A DNA stretch of 64,000 nt from assembly GCA_037903355.1 (NCBI GenBank), contig JBAJFE010000018.1, positions 248,001-312,000 on the forward strand. Direction: 5' to 3'. A program made the position numbers and the translations under genes. Source of the DNA: Trichuris trichiura (lineage: Eukaryota > Nematoda > Enoplea > Trichinellida > Trichuridae). Under the pieces are notes generated by a model. The model was not told the origin of the DNA and made no database searches. It saw only the letters and a program-made list of their open reading frames with translations. How positions within the stretch are numbered: the first letter of the stretch is position 1; every line of letters begins with the position of its first letter. Positions 45,858 through 57,176 of the stretch are shown piece by piece.

Positions 45858-46280
45858 GGAGCTAGGCGGTCAACTGAGTCATGCCTGCGTAAAGAAAGAG
45901 CTTGCGCAATACTCTGCATTCTTCATATAAAAGCTTGAGAACTGAAACCTTTTGCAGGCTCCAGTAAATAAAGAACCGAGTACACGTTGTAACAGTTTAC
46001 GTGACAGCTGTCAAAAAACCGGAAGCGCGGCGCTGATCTGTTGGCAATTCGCCAATGCCCGCAAGGGATACCTGTTATTTATATGGTCCATCATTGCCGC
46101 GTTTAATTATTATTGCCTTACTTCCTCTCCGGAGTGCTTGGTGTTACGATTGAACGGGCAGTCACATACGTTCGTTCGAACCAGCGCTCTCCTAAACAAC
46201 GCGCCGCTTTTTTCGCGCACACACGTCTTTAGGCAAACGATTCGATTAACGTGTGTGGAATGTTTGACAGATGCATTATA
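45858..46280 (+). repeat. Segmental duplication block III, first copy, left part
   Basis: Matches 55403-55568 with gaps (shared: AGTCATG, GTAAAGAAAGAGCT, AATAAAGAACCGAGTACAC, CAAACGATTC). Continues after the inserted pogo-like element at 47787. No supported gene; the 141-codon frame 45952-46377 crosses the transposon boundary and is spurious. Confidence 0.65.
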
Positions 46281-47786
46281 CAGTAGGCCCTCGTTATACG
46301 CGGTCTTTTTATTCGCGGATTTGACTCAACGCGGTTTGTCTTTAGAAAGCAATGACTTAATTTTTAGCAGAGATTGACGAACCGCTGCTGAACATGATAG
46401 CAGCGCAGTATCCTTTTTTGTGTATGTAGTGGTAGGATTCCATGACGTGGCCTGAGAAAATGTTTTTTTCTATTCTTATGTCTTCTCAACCCTGCGCGTA
46501 ATGCTAATACCTCGTGTTACTCCAATGAGCTATCACTCACTTGTTGCTTTTAGTTTCTCATTGCCCCAAATTAAGCTTAGGTGCCTCATGCTATTGTAAG
46601 TCAATTTCTTAAATCATAATGGCTTATGAATAGTAATGAACTTCCTTACCCATAGAAGCAGTTAAGTTTTCAATATTGACTGTCTCAGAAAGGCTGCATA
46701 CGTTTTCTGAAGAAACATTGTAAGATCGCTTAATGCAGCAAAGTTTTAAATTTGCTTAAGCTAATTGCCTGCTTGATGGATTAAGAAGTCTGTTAACAAC
46801 AGCAAAGATTGAAAATGCTAACAGCACAGCTTAGTCTACTGAACTTGAAATGTCGTTTGTGTGCAACAAATTTAAGTAAAAAAAATGAAATTTGCAGCAT
46901 AGTTTAACCACTTCTATTAGTGAAAAGTGCAAATGGATGTCAGAATCGTCACCCCATTATGTTCATCCAAGATAGTCGTTGCTCAATACTGACAGCTGCT
47001 ATACGGCCTGGGTTTTAATTGTTGAAGGTTGAGAATGCTGAGAGAAGAATTTTATGCTTAGGTGACAATAGAAGATGGTTGCCTCAAAGCTTCCGGAACG
47101 CTTTTGCTTCTGCAGCCAGCAGAAGTTAATTAACTTTCAACATAGGCCTTTCGGATCACCAGTGACTTATCATCAGCATGAACTCTGCCACTCAGCGGAA
47201 AAGGTCATACCGCCTGAAAAATCTTCTACCTAGCTAACATTCAAGTAAAAGATAAAGCTGATGTGAAGGTGCAAGCAACGATTGTTGGTAAAGACGTACT
47301 GGAATCAATGGTGCCAGCTGAGGTTCAGCGATTTTACTTTTCGCTTACATCATTGAAACAGTTTCTTTGCGCGGAACTGTAGTAGTTCATGCGGAGTACG
47401 CAGTCTTTATTGTTACGATGTTGTCCGTAGCTTCGTACTAACTTTGTTTATACTGAAATAACGGGGCAATACCGTAACAATAAAAGCCTGTATATTTCGC
47501 GTACAGCTGAAACAGTGTATTCTGAAAGTAATTCGCATTCCAATATATTTTTGGATAGTTGAATGTCATTATTTTCTTTAATATGTTCTTCACTAAACTA
47601 TTTATTTAACACTAATTGATATTAGTAACTACGAGCAATTTCGTGTCTATTTGTAGTGTACACGAGAAAGCGCGCATGTTATTTACAAAGGATTCTATAT
47701 TTTGCGCAGGGGACTTGACTTTACGCGGAATTTGTTATACGCGGAAAGTCCTGGAACCAAAAACCGCGAATAACGAGGGCCTACTG
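46281..47786. mobile_element. Non-autonomous pogo/Tigger-like element
   Basis: Ends CAGTAGGCCCTCGTTAT and ATAACGAGGGCCTACTG are perfect inverted repeats, extended by CGCGG, and are flanked by TA on both sides (46279-46280, 47787-47788), the target of the Tc1/mariner-pogo superfamily. The paralogous duplication at 55560-55575 has the uninterrupted site (GTGCAGTATATTTCG). The 1506-bp interior shows no transposase; its longest frames are short and unrecognised. Confidence 0.9.
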
Positions 47787-48540
47787 TATTTCGTCTTAAG
47801 TAAAATACCGTTATACTTCGTTTTGAGTAGAATACCGAAGTTTATAAAAGGTAGATGCTGAGAGCAGCGCCTTTTCAGATCACCTACTGTTGACCAACCG
47901 TATGAAAATATTATTGGTAGCCAGAAGATGCAAGGATACAATATCTTGGACAATCTTTCAATGAAGTCGGTAGCTTAAACTTTTCCTTTCACAATTCCGA
48001 CCTTCACTATTAGAAAACCGCTGAAGTTTTCGGTGGTTTACCCGATGAAGCTAAGATGCCATGCTTACCGTCAGCTACTGCGCGACTCCTAAGTTTTCCA
48101 ATGGCACTTCATCCGGTTTTCTCTTTGACTGATACAGGTCTGATTCCTGCGCAAGTTAAAGTCCACTTTGAAGACGGATCGTGTTTCTCTTTGATCTATT
48201 CCGCTGGTAATGCGGACGTTTGATTAAGAGAAAAGTGTAGCGAAACTTCGGCTTTGCTACTATGTTCCATGTCGGTTGCTTCAAAACAAAAACTAGGATT
48301 TTGCTTCGCTATCCTCTTTCCATTACTGACATCCAGCGCAAAACTAATTATCTCGGTTCAAAAAACATTTTTAGGAAATGGCTCCTATTTCTCGCAATTG
48401 TAAGCAGAACGTAGTGGCTGAGTGACGAACAACAAGATGCTTCGTTCCAGCACGTAGGTTTACTACTCTTTCAGGTAGATAGTTCAATAAGGTTCCGTCC
48501 TACACAACGTTAACCATTGGTCAATGCTGCAGCGTTACGA
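47787..48540 (+). repeat. Segmental duplication block III, first copy, right part
   Basis: Aligns with 55571-56355 (shared: CAGATCACCT, ATTCAATAAGGTTCCGTCC-like and TACACAACGTTAA stretches). A 65-codon open stretch near 48030-48223 (GLPDEAKMPCLPSATAR...) is broken in the second copy, so no gene is claimed. Confidence 0.65.
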
Positions 48541-49341
48541 CATCTGTCATTTCGAGCTGGCAGGAAAAGTGTGTTTCAGAACACGTCTGGTCGCTCCTTT
48601 GTAATATCCGTACAGTTTTGAAGGAACCTTCTTATGACTGTCTTTAATCTTTGTAATCTACTAGAAGAATAAAAGCGTTTATTGAGCCCCCACACAAACA
48701 TAGTGGATCTCACGGGACAATTCTTTTTTCGTCATCCATAGATGGAGCTGAAAATGGGAATAAGAACTCTGACTCAGTAGAGCCTTTTATTCCTCTTTTA
48801 TTCCTTTTATTCCTATAGTAAATTAGAAACTATTCTTACAGTTCAACATGCACATCACTAGTTGATCTGCTCAAAACGAGCAAAAATTGTGTTTTACTTG
48901 TACATATACGCAGAGACCCTTAGTGGGCTGATCACCTTTTCTGCAAACATTGTCAGCTGTTCTTGGATGACTGACTTACTGTTTAAGGCAGTGCGCTGGA
49001 CTGACGTACTCAGTGCGTTTCCATTATATGAGAATTCTTTTCACTCAAGGAATATCCGTTGTCAATATTCGATGTGAACATTCATCACATCGGCATTTCC
49101 TTTTCTTGCAGACACAACAATTAGTAGTAACAGTTTAATATTTTCACAAGCGGGAAAAGCAGCATGAACACTACAATTCACGAGACGTTTGAAACCGAAA
49201 ACTGACTGTCTGTGGCAATACTTGATCCGAAAATGAAAAAAACATGCGTAGACTGTAATGCTTTTCTCCTTTGTTTAATTGGCAACAAAGTGGGAAAGTT
49301 CGTGAACGTTTTCAGCTTTCACGGTCTGCGCCTGCAAGTCG
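48541..49341. other. 3' flank of the peptide gene
   Basis: No recognised feature. Immediately downstream of the peptide gene stop (49342) no canonical AATAAA was found on the minus strand; an AATTAAA occurs about 60 bases beyond it. Confidence 0.4.
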
Positions 49342-49842
49342 TTAAAACCTGCGCGTGTAATTTATGATTGTTATTGGCTTTTTCGGTAAAACTTTCTTAA
49401 CGTTTTTAGCTAGCTTTGATACCCCTTTCTTGACGCTACGCCACTTCTTCTTGAGCTTTTTTCCAATACCACGTTTAAATCGTTGTTGGTGCTCCTCAGG
49501 GCTGACAGGCAGCAAGGCCTCAGGTTCTGAACCTAGAACATCAGGAGAAACAGAACGACGAACGTATTAATTCTCAATTACCTTCAGCTCCTCTTAATCT
49601 TACCAAATGCCCATGTTCCAAGTCCGTATGCTGCTCGTAGCCTGCTTCGCTGGTTATATCAAGGCTACGCTTAGCAAGCGTTGAAGAATATGGACCAGCA
49701 TCCAGTTCTCTAAACGGAGTGGAAACCGTTACCTTCGCTGCAGATTATTTTCACTGAGTTACCTTGTCAGTAGCTCATCCTGGCTTATTGGAACTGCAGA
49801 TAGTAAGTGCGTGAACGCGCCAAGCAGAAAGAGTAACAGCAT
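49342..49842 (-). CDS. Secreted precursor of a cationic amphipathic peptide (candidate antimicrobial peptide)
   Basis: Three exons, 49842-49763, 49709-49582 and 49532-49342, joined by 53- and 49-bp GT-AG introns, give exactly 133 codons in phase (132 residues plus stop). Residues 1-16 (MLLLFLLGAFTHLLSA) form a signal peptide. The pro-region is acidic (SEPEALLPVSPEEHQQ) and contains dibasic sites K40-R41 and K89-R90. The C-terminal 42 residues after RFKR begin GIGKKLKKKWRSVKKG and hold 13 Lys and 3 Arg with no acidic residue (net about +16), with hydrophobic residues spaced as in an amphipathic helix. This is the architecture of cecropin- or cathelicidin-like host-defence peptide precursors, but no sequence homologue is recognised. 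A different role, such as a secreted effector, is possible. A TATA box lies 53 bp upstream. Confidence 0.68.
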
Positions 49843-49894
49843 TTTCGAAGCAACTCTCAGCGGTTGAATTGAACGTGCTGTCCATTGGCAGTGC

Positions 49895-49901
49895 ATTTAT
49901 A
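49895..49901 (-). promoter_or_regulatory. TATA box of the peptide precursor gene
   Basis: TATAAAT on the minus strand, 53 bases before the ATG at 49842, leaving room for a short 5' UTR of about 20-25 bases. Confidence 0.5.
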
Positions 49902-49902
49902 C

Positions 49903-51378
49903 AGAAGCTTCCCATTGACATCATGACTAATTCACTCCCACGACAAGTTTGTCAGTGCGAAAGCAAACTTTCGGGCAACAAAATCGACTTAAAGAGTTTT
50001 TTAAGCGCTGGTCAGAAATTGGCGAGCATTATTTCACTGTATTAATATACTGGAACACTTTTAGGGTTTATCTTCAGGCATAATCTCTCTGAATGCTTAT
50101 GGCGTCCTCAGCCCGATAATCTTTTACTCGTTACTGAACTTTCTGCCAATTTTAACCAACGGTTTTGATAAAATATCTTTGTCTTGAATTCATTCTCCGA
50201 TGCGCTGTTTAAACATTGCTTCAATGTTTGTGGTCATAACATTGATTAACGGACTTGCTGACGAATGCAGTTAAAATTCGAAGCGCGCTTAAACTGTTGA
50301 AGAAAAAGTGCAGTTAGCGTTTCAGGTTGGCGTCGTAGAAGTGCAGCCCACTGGCAAAACGTACCTGCTTGCTTCAGCTTTGCATAACGAAGTGACAGAA
50401 GTAGCACTAGTAATTCTCGTATGCTCCATCTGAAGTAATGTTTTTGAGAATCCTTTCCTTTATTGTTGAAAGGGCATTTACTTCAAATCCCGTTCGTCGC
50501 ATTCGTTCGTTTGATTTCGAAAACATCTGAAGCATAATGTTGCAACAGTACATTGCCTGATTTGCAAAATATTTCCATACGCCTAAAGCGGTGAATAGAT
50601 TTAAGTTCCTATCCGTGAAAACTATTTGTATTGCTTGTTTAACGTCATTGAAAGGAGATTGTTGTAGAGAAGTCACGCTAGCTCGAAGCTTTGACACCGT
50701 CGCTATTCAGTATGTTCTATTATTAATGCATCGTTCACAAAAGCGGAAAAAAGTCGTTAGCTTTAATGCTCTGAATCAGATTTACAGCCAGGATGCATCT
50801 ATTCGACCCTTATGCCTTTTACAGGCAGTTTAAACGACTTGAAAAGTGACGCTTGGCGAACGGCGAAAAGCGATTTTGGTTTTTCGCTTTCCAGTAATGG
50901 CTTATGCTTCTCCATAACAGGGAAATTATCTACAAGGTTAAATAGCTGAACAGTACGCAGAAATGGGTTGTACAGCAAACCGATCTTGCTGCCTCTTGCA
51001 AAAAATTGGGTAAAAGTTACATTGCACTTTCATAATTTGTTTTTATGAGAAGAGTCCGCTCTAATCGTTCATTCAAAACTTAATAAAAATTTTCCGAAAA
51101 CTTTTTGAAACTTTGTGGTACGTTGAAAAGAAGTCGTTACTGGATGCGTTGAGGCTGGAAAATTATTTCCTCAATTTGCTGCCAAATTAAGACCTCATGG
51201 CTTTCTGAGCTCTGATCTAAGCGTGCCGGTAAATGCACCATTTCCTCCTCCTGCTGTTCTGGTTGTACAGTTTCATTCCACTTGAGGAGTGCAGATGCAA
51301 CTCGTTGAACAGTAAAGAAAAACTTTTACTTAAGGTCGTTTTGAAGAAACGAATGGTCGATGCTAATCTTTATTGCAG
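49903..51378. other. Region with one unproven minus-strand ORF
   Basis: A 96-codon minus-strand frame (50697-50407; contains SPFNDVKQAIQIVFTDRN and GFEVNALSTIKERI) has no recognised family, no ATG at its beginning, and may be a chance frame or an exon. Nothing else is supported. Confidence 0.3.
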
Positions 51379-52253
51379 GTTTGCTCCATCCGACTTGAAG
51401 TTTGCCACTGGTGGGGATGACTCCACGTCGCGCATTTGGGACTTTAAAACGGTGACCGAAGCGCGCGTTTTACGAGCATGTGGTTCTGACATGCGCCCAG
51501 TCGATCGGCATCCATCCAAGGGTTTGCTTGTTACCGGAAGCCGAGATTCCCAACAGCCCGTGAAGTTGTGCAATTCGCGTACCGAAGCTTGCATTCGATT
51601 ACTGTAAGTATTTAAATAATTGTCCTTCGATTCGTTTGCCACAGCGAGAACAATCCGTCCTGATTTTTTTTCAATATTAATAACGTATCTCGAGTTAGTT
51701 GCACACTTTTGCCTTTCATGCCGCGGGAAAGACATACCGCGAGAGAGCAGAAGCGTTGTGTTTTTTGAAAATGACATATTAGTTTTTTCAGAAAGACATT
51801 TCCATAGAAATGGTATGACAACAGTCCAATTCAATGCCTACGTGAATTGGCTGTTAACTGGCTCAAGGGAACATCTGATCAAATTGATAGACATTCGGCC
51901 AATAGACAAAATTTTCACTTCCAAAGGTCACACGAAGGATAGCACTTGTAGGCCACTCTTTCCCACTCTCCTGTATCCCTTGCTAGTCGTTCTGTTGTTG
52001 CTTTTAGCTGTTCTATTGCATCCCATTCAAGAGAAAGTTTTTGTGAGTGGCGGCGCAGACTGGTCGCTGATCTGTTGGGATACGCTGAGCGGTCATGGAT
52101 TGACACTGATCGAAGGGGTCCATGAGCAAGCGATTTGGGTGCTCGACTGGCACCCGTTGGGTCACATTTGGCTTCCGGTTCCAAAGAGAACAACACGTAA
52201 GTAGCTGTTATCCTTATGCATCTCTGTGCCTTTTGTCAAAGGCTAGTTGGATC
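51379..52253 (+). pseudogene. WDR33 partial pseudogene (exons 6-8 with introns)
   Basis: Copies of WDR33 exon 6 (51379-51603, same 225 bp), exon 7 (51796-51947, same 152 bp) and exon 8 (52008-52196, 189 instead of 190 bp), with their introns and splice sites, so this is a DNA-level duplication. Exon 8 has lost one base in CATTTTGG, shifting the frame, and key WD residues are replaced (RAVDWHP to RPVDRHP, VAWHP to VLLHP). Similarity continues about 55 bp into intron 8 and then switches at about 52253 to sequence leading into the second PGM pseudogene. Confidence 0.92.
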
Positions 52254-52289
52254 CTCAAAATTGGAAGGACTGCATCTGATGGGTGTTGG

Positions 52290-53051
52290 TTCAGCTGACA
52301 GTTGTGGCCAGATGCAAGGTCACCACACCTAAAAATTATCTGACACAACGGCACAGAGCTGTCCGCATCTTTCAGTTATGATGAAGGATGCGGAGAGCCC
52401 TGTGCTATTGTGTCAGATAAACTCTAGCAAGGGCGGGCATTGGGGCGCTTTTGTGCGTAACGCTTTTATGCAGTATTCTAAGCACCTAGAGTTTATCTGG
52501 CGCAATGGCAGAAGCCTCTCCGCATCTTTTAGTTATGATTTAGAAAACCGCGATGTTGCTGCCTGCCGTGAAATGATGAGTAAGCTCGAGCAGACCGTCA
52601 CCAATGCTAGTTTTGCGGGTAGGTCGTTCACGGTTGAAACAGATATTCACAGTTTCTAAAAAGGAAAATTTCACCTACGTCAGCCCGACCATTGGCACTG
52701 TCTCAGAAAAACGGGCAAAACAACTGCTATACGACAATTTAAAAAACTATTGCTTTTTTTAAGGGTTGCGCATCTTCTTCACTGATAACTCTCGATTGAT
52801 CTTTCGGCTTTTCCATATAAACACCACCGAGGTCACAGTTTGCATCTGTGCTGACTACTACGAAAGTGACATGCAGCGCCAGCAGCCATCCCCTAGTCTA
52901 TGAGCACAGTTTCTTAATTTTTGCAGTTGCGCCATTTTTGTTCTTTGCCGTGACATTTCAGGTCCTCTCAAAACCGCTGATGGGCATAGCATTTGCTCTG
53001 TCCGAGATCAAGAAGTTCGTTGGTCGCATTGAATCCACAGTGCTCAACTGA
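52290..53051 (+). pseudogene. Phosphoglucomutase pseudogene 2 (3' exons only)
   Basis: Matches the 3' part of the PGM pseudogene at 42836-43578: HWGAFVRNAFMQYSKH, SASFSYDLENRDVAACREMM, NASFAGRSFTVE, LRIFFTDNSRLIFRLFH, then VLSKPLMGIAFALSEIKKF and a stop at 53051. It shares the loss of the SGTGS phosphate loop with copy 1, so that loss predates the duplication. A short inverted duplication (52337-52419) sits at its start. It follows the WDR33 pseudogene directly. Confidence 0.85.
52337..52419. repeat. 38-bp-arm inverted repeat in PGM pseudogene 2
   Basis: Left arm 52337-52374 (TATCTGACACAACGGCACAG...) and right arm 52382-52419 are reverse complements with about four mismatches around a 7-base loop. 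The sequence is PGM exon material (GTxLSASFSY), so an exon piece has been copied back-to-back. Confidence 0.8.
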
Positions 53052-53788
53052 GATGGTCACTACGATTTTCGACTTGAGAAAAGTAACTTTGTACTTTTCT
53101 TCCTGAACATTCGTCATAGATTTGCTCACTAGCAGACGGCATGTTCACGCGTAGTCTGTTCTGTTTATTCGTTTACCTTATGTAATTTAGCTACCCACTT
53201 TGTGGAATGTTCCTTCCATTTAATCTTTCTCCAGGCTATACTACTGATGTAATTTAATGCTGGCTTTCGTTTTGCTTACCAAAATTACCACTCCGGTCAA
53301 ACGCTTACCTCGACAACTCGTTTCAGAGGTAACATTTTGTCCCAGGAAGTGTTCTATGCCATTGCAGCGTTGATGACTGAGCATACCTGCCCGTTTCTAA
53401 AGCGTTGCTTAGGGCAGAAAAACTTCGTCGAAGTCTTCGTGCTGCTCACCAACCATTTCCTGCGACGATTGTCTCAGTTAGTTTATTTGAATACACTTTC
53501 AATGTCAGCACTATTTTTTATCGTATAAATGGAAACAACCTGTTCGAATATTACGAAACTTTCTTAGTGAAGCGATCAAACGCCACGCAGTCTTATTTTC
53601 GGCGTATGTGCAAAGACAGCCGTTGAAGGTAGAGCAAGGTATTTCCCGAAGCTTCATCAATAAGGTTTTGCAACGCATGAGCAGCTTGCTTTTATTTGTG
53701 CAGTAGAAACCTGTGCATCCGTTGCGAAAAAGTTATTAGTATATATTTTTCCACTGCTTTATGTTAACCTAACTCTGCTCGGTAAGAA
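53052..53788 (+). repeat. Segmental duplication block II, second copy (3' part)
   Basis: Continues the alignment with 43579-44228. Here the block runs on into unique sequence at GGTAAGAATTTTGG, whereas the first copy has a hAT fragment at the same base. Confidence 0.8.
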
Positions 53789-55402
53789 TTTTGGCAAGTA
53801 AAGTTAGTGCTCCTGTACGCCCTTACGAAGCGACTAGTTCATTAACGCAGGTCTGGGATCGAAACTGATTAAAAACTCAGGAGCAGGTGTTGTCTGAAGT
53901 GTTTGGCCAAAAGGTGAACTGTTTATTTATCCACACTTGTGCCTGCTTTAAAAATTTTCAACTCGTTGTTTAGAAGTGCCCATATCTGGGTACTTTATTC
54001 CACAAGGGCTGAGTAACGTAAATAGGATTGCCATTGAAACCATTATATTTAAATTTTTACTGCGGTGCAACTAACACGTTCCGTCCGAGTAGCCGTTAGC
54101 TTTGAAGGAGTTCGAAAAGGGCTGACCAGAGGTTTTGCTGACCCTTTGCTCCATCTGGAGCATCGATACACCAGATCGTCCACCGTCCCTTTTTTTACCT
54201 ATACGTTTTCCTATCGTTGAAGAATAGTTCTTTACGCTTTTGATTATCGTTTTTATTTCCGCCAAGGCACGGCAGGTTTTTGTAATTTCGCACTAGATTA
54301 AACCAATCGTTCACCATCGATTTTGGAGTTTGTAGTAATTGTATACTCCAGTAATATCCTTGTAGCATTCTTCCCTGCGCACTTCGTGCGTTTGTTCAGC
54401 TGCACTGTCATTTATCATTGAATGTTTGCCTAATTTTGTGCTGTTGGTAAATTACATTTGCACCTGTTCTGTCGAGACGGCAGTGCGAGAACGTACCTGT
54501 TCGTTTTCTTTACTTGGCAGATTAGCGTTACCCTTCTAACGTAGCGTCACTTCATTAAGAAACAACGCAGCGATGATCCAAGAAAGCGGACCGTCAGTTT
54601 TTCTACCTCCGCCGGTTCCATGAAATGCTATTTTGTTGGAGAGCAATACATTGATCATAAAAGGTGGCAAACAGAAATAGAAGGATCTGTTGAGTAGGAG
54701 AAAACTCATGTTTGCACTTCACAGTCCAGCTCTGTTTTCAGCAAAGAAGGGCATTTTTGTTGCATCCCTTCTTGGGACCGTGCAATAGAATGGCGTCACG
54801 TTTCCTCAGCCGGACTTAGGCTGGTTATGCGGCCTCGTTGTAGTAAGTACTGATATGCTATACATTCTTCGTCCCACCATGTGTAGAAGAGTATTTTTTG
54901 GCATGGACGTAGCCCATTTCGTTGGGTATCACCAGTGCGTTTTTGTTTTTGACCTGTCCTGTGGTAATTACCTTTGGAGCCGGTTATAATATGCCCTGAA
55001 TTCTTTTGCTACGCCAAAATGGCATTGACAGGCAAACAGTGATGTGATTTAACTCGGACGGTTGGAGTGGTAAAAGCTTTCCGCATTTTTTCCTTTTTTC
55101 CTTCACAGTTGCAGTTGAGTGCACTACAAGAAATGCCGCTGAGATTTCTTGCATAGTGGCGGCTCAGCTTGCTTGAAACGGTGCCTTAAACTTCTGCTTT
55201 CTATGTGCTAGGCGAGTTATGATCCTCGTTGATTCTCCCTTTTGCGAAGGTGTTTATATCACGTTCAGCACAGTTATGAAAGCACAACTGCGTCTCCGAA
55301 AGTGACACGATGCGAAGTTTTCGTTTCTAATGCTTTCTTTTTTGTTGAAACCGAAATTATGATGCGTCGAAAGGAGTCTGATTTAAAGCTTTTGTTTACA
55401 TG
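53789..55402. other. Unique sequence between duplication blocks
   Basis: 1.6 kb that replaces, or was replaced by, the hAT fragment of the first copy. Apart from the two-exon gene at 54071-54418 nothing is recognised. Confidence 0.4.
54071..54418 (-). CDS. Small two-exon gene, unknown function
   Basis: Exon 54418-54347 (24 codons from ATG: MINDSAAEQTHEVRREECYK...) and exon 54292-54071 (73 codons plus TAG) join in phase 0 across a 54-bp intron with a good donor (GGA|GTATAC) and acceptor (TTTAATCTAG). The 97-residue product has Cys at 18, 25, 31 and the last residue, a basic stretch IGKRIGKKRDGGR near residues 48-60, and a Ser/Gly-rich tail. The frame can be extended upstream by another phase-consistent exon (ending about 54489), so the true start may lie further 5'. 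No family recognised. It lies in sequence absent from the first copy of the segmental duplication. Confidence 0.42.
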
Positions 55403-56355
55403 AGCTAGACGGTCGACTGAGTCATGGCTGTGTAAAGAAAGAGCTCGCGCAATACTCTGCATTTTGAAGTAGAAGCTTAAAAACTGAAATCTTTGGCAGG
55501 CGACAGTAAATAAAGAACCGAGTACACTTTTTAGGGCAAACGATTCATCTAACGTGTCTGATGTTTGATAGGTGCAGTATATTTCGTTTTAAAGGGAATA
55601 CCAGGATTTATAGAAAGTTTGTGCTGAGAACAGCGCCTTTTCAGATCACCTGCTGTTGACCAGCCGTATGAAAATATTCTTGGTAGCCAGAAGATGCAAG
55701 GACAATTGTTTTGAGCAGCCTTTCAAGGGAGTCGGTAGTTTAAACATTGCTTTTCAAAATTTCAATCATCACTTTTCGAATACAGCAAAATAGTTTGATG
55801 ATAAGAATGGGCAGGAGCGTTGTTTGTATTCCTTTCCGCTTAAACTAGGAATGTCTAAACGTCGGTGGTTTACCCGATGAAGCTTGCCGTCAGCTACTGC
55901 GTCATTCATAAATTTTCCAATGGCACTTCGTCCGGTTTTCTTTTTGAGTGACGCAGGTCAGATTCCTCTGCAAGTTAAGGTCCACTTTGAAAGCGATCTT
56001 GTTTCTATTTGAGCTATTGCGCGGGTAACGGGGACGTTTGTTTAGGAAAAAACTTCAGCGAAATGTCTGTATTTGTGGCTACGTTGCATTTTGATTGCTT
56101 CGAGATAAAAATTACGATTGTGCCTCGCTGTCCTCTGTCCCTTACTGACCTGCAGCGCGGAACTAATCATCTTGGTTCAAGAAAAAATTCTTAGGAAATG
56201 GCTCCTATTTCTCGCAATTGTTAGCAGAACGTAGTGGCTGAGTGACGAACAGCAGGATGCTTCGTTGCAGCACTTGGGTTTCCTACTCTTTCAGATAGAT
56301 AGTTCAATGAAGTTCCGTCCTACACAACGTTAATCATGTGTCTATGCTGCAGCAC
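55403..56355 (+). repeat. Segmental duplication block III, second copy (empty pogo site)
   Basis: Aligns with 45858-46280 plus 47787-48540. The junction at 55566-55575 lacks the pogo-like element and its TA duplication, showing the pre-insertion state. Confidence 0.75.
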
Positions 56356-57176
56356 CAGAATATCTGTCGTTTCAAAGTGGCTATCTGGGAATAAGTAAAA
56401 TATTAGGTAGGATACACGTCGCCTAGAAGTGCTGAGCGTTCTATAGAATGCCTGATTTTATCAACTGCGTGAAGCAGTATATTAAAGATTAGCATGTGAC
56501 TGAGGATGGTTTGAACAGAGCGGAAGCTCACTCCCAATTTTATGTTCTGTTCATTTCTGTGGCTAACCGTATGGCCGGAAATAGGTAGTGATCACTCTTT
56601 TAACCGGCGCGTGCTGGCAGTAGTTTATGTGCATCTTGAGTCACTGATGGAATAGTAGCCGTTTTTGTTGTTTCCAACTCTGATCATTGTTTTGAGCGGG
56701 AAATGAAAGTAGGACCAATAGTACTAATCAACTGCAGCATTTTTTGTGTTCAAAGTAAGCTAGGTCAACATGCATAAATAAAAGTACCTTTATCATAACT
56801 ACTATGAGCTGAGTTGAAACCAATCTTGCATTGTTGGCTATGCAATGAATTCGTTTAAGAGAAAGTCATATTGAGACCCTTTATTGAGTATTCGAGTATT
56901 CAATGAGCACCGATTCATTTTTAAATAGTTGTTATTCAAGCATAGAAAAGCTCATTAAAGTGTAGACATTGTGTTAGCGTGAGTGCGAGCTACAAGCAAA
57001 TTGATAAGAGTTTTTCCCAGTCGGTATAGCGCGTTATCTTTAAAACTATAGCCTGCGGCGGCATCGAGACGGCTGGAGCGTTTTGTTCAGAGCATCAGAT
57101 AGGGGCAACTTGTTCGCTGACCACTGATTTAGAATTATGGCATTTTATAAGTTTAAAGATTTTTTTATGAATTTGC
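56356..57176. other. Gene-free stretch
   Basis: No supported feature. Confidence 0.4.

Noticed and set aside
45952..46377. 141-codon plus-strand frame
   Set aside because: Runs across the pogo-like element boundary at 46281 and is not present in the paralogous copy.
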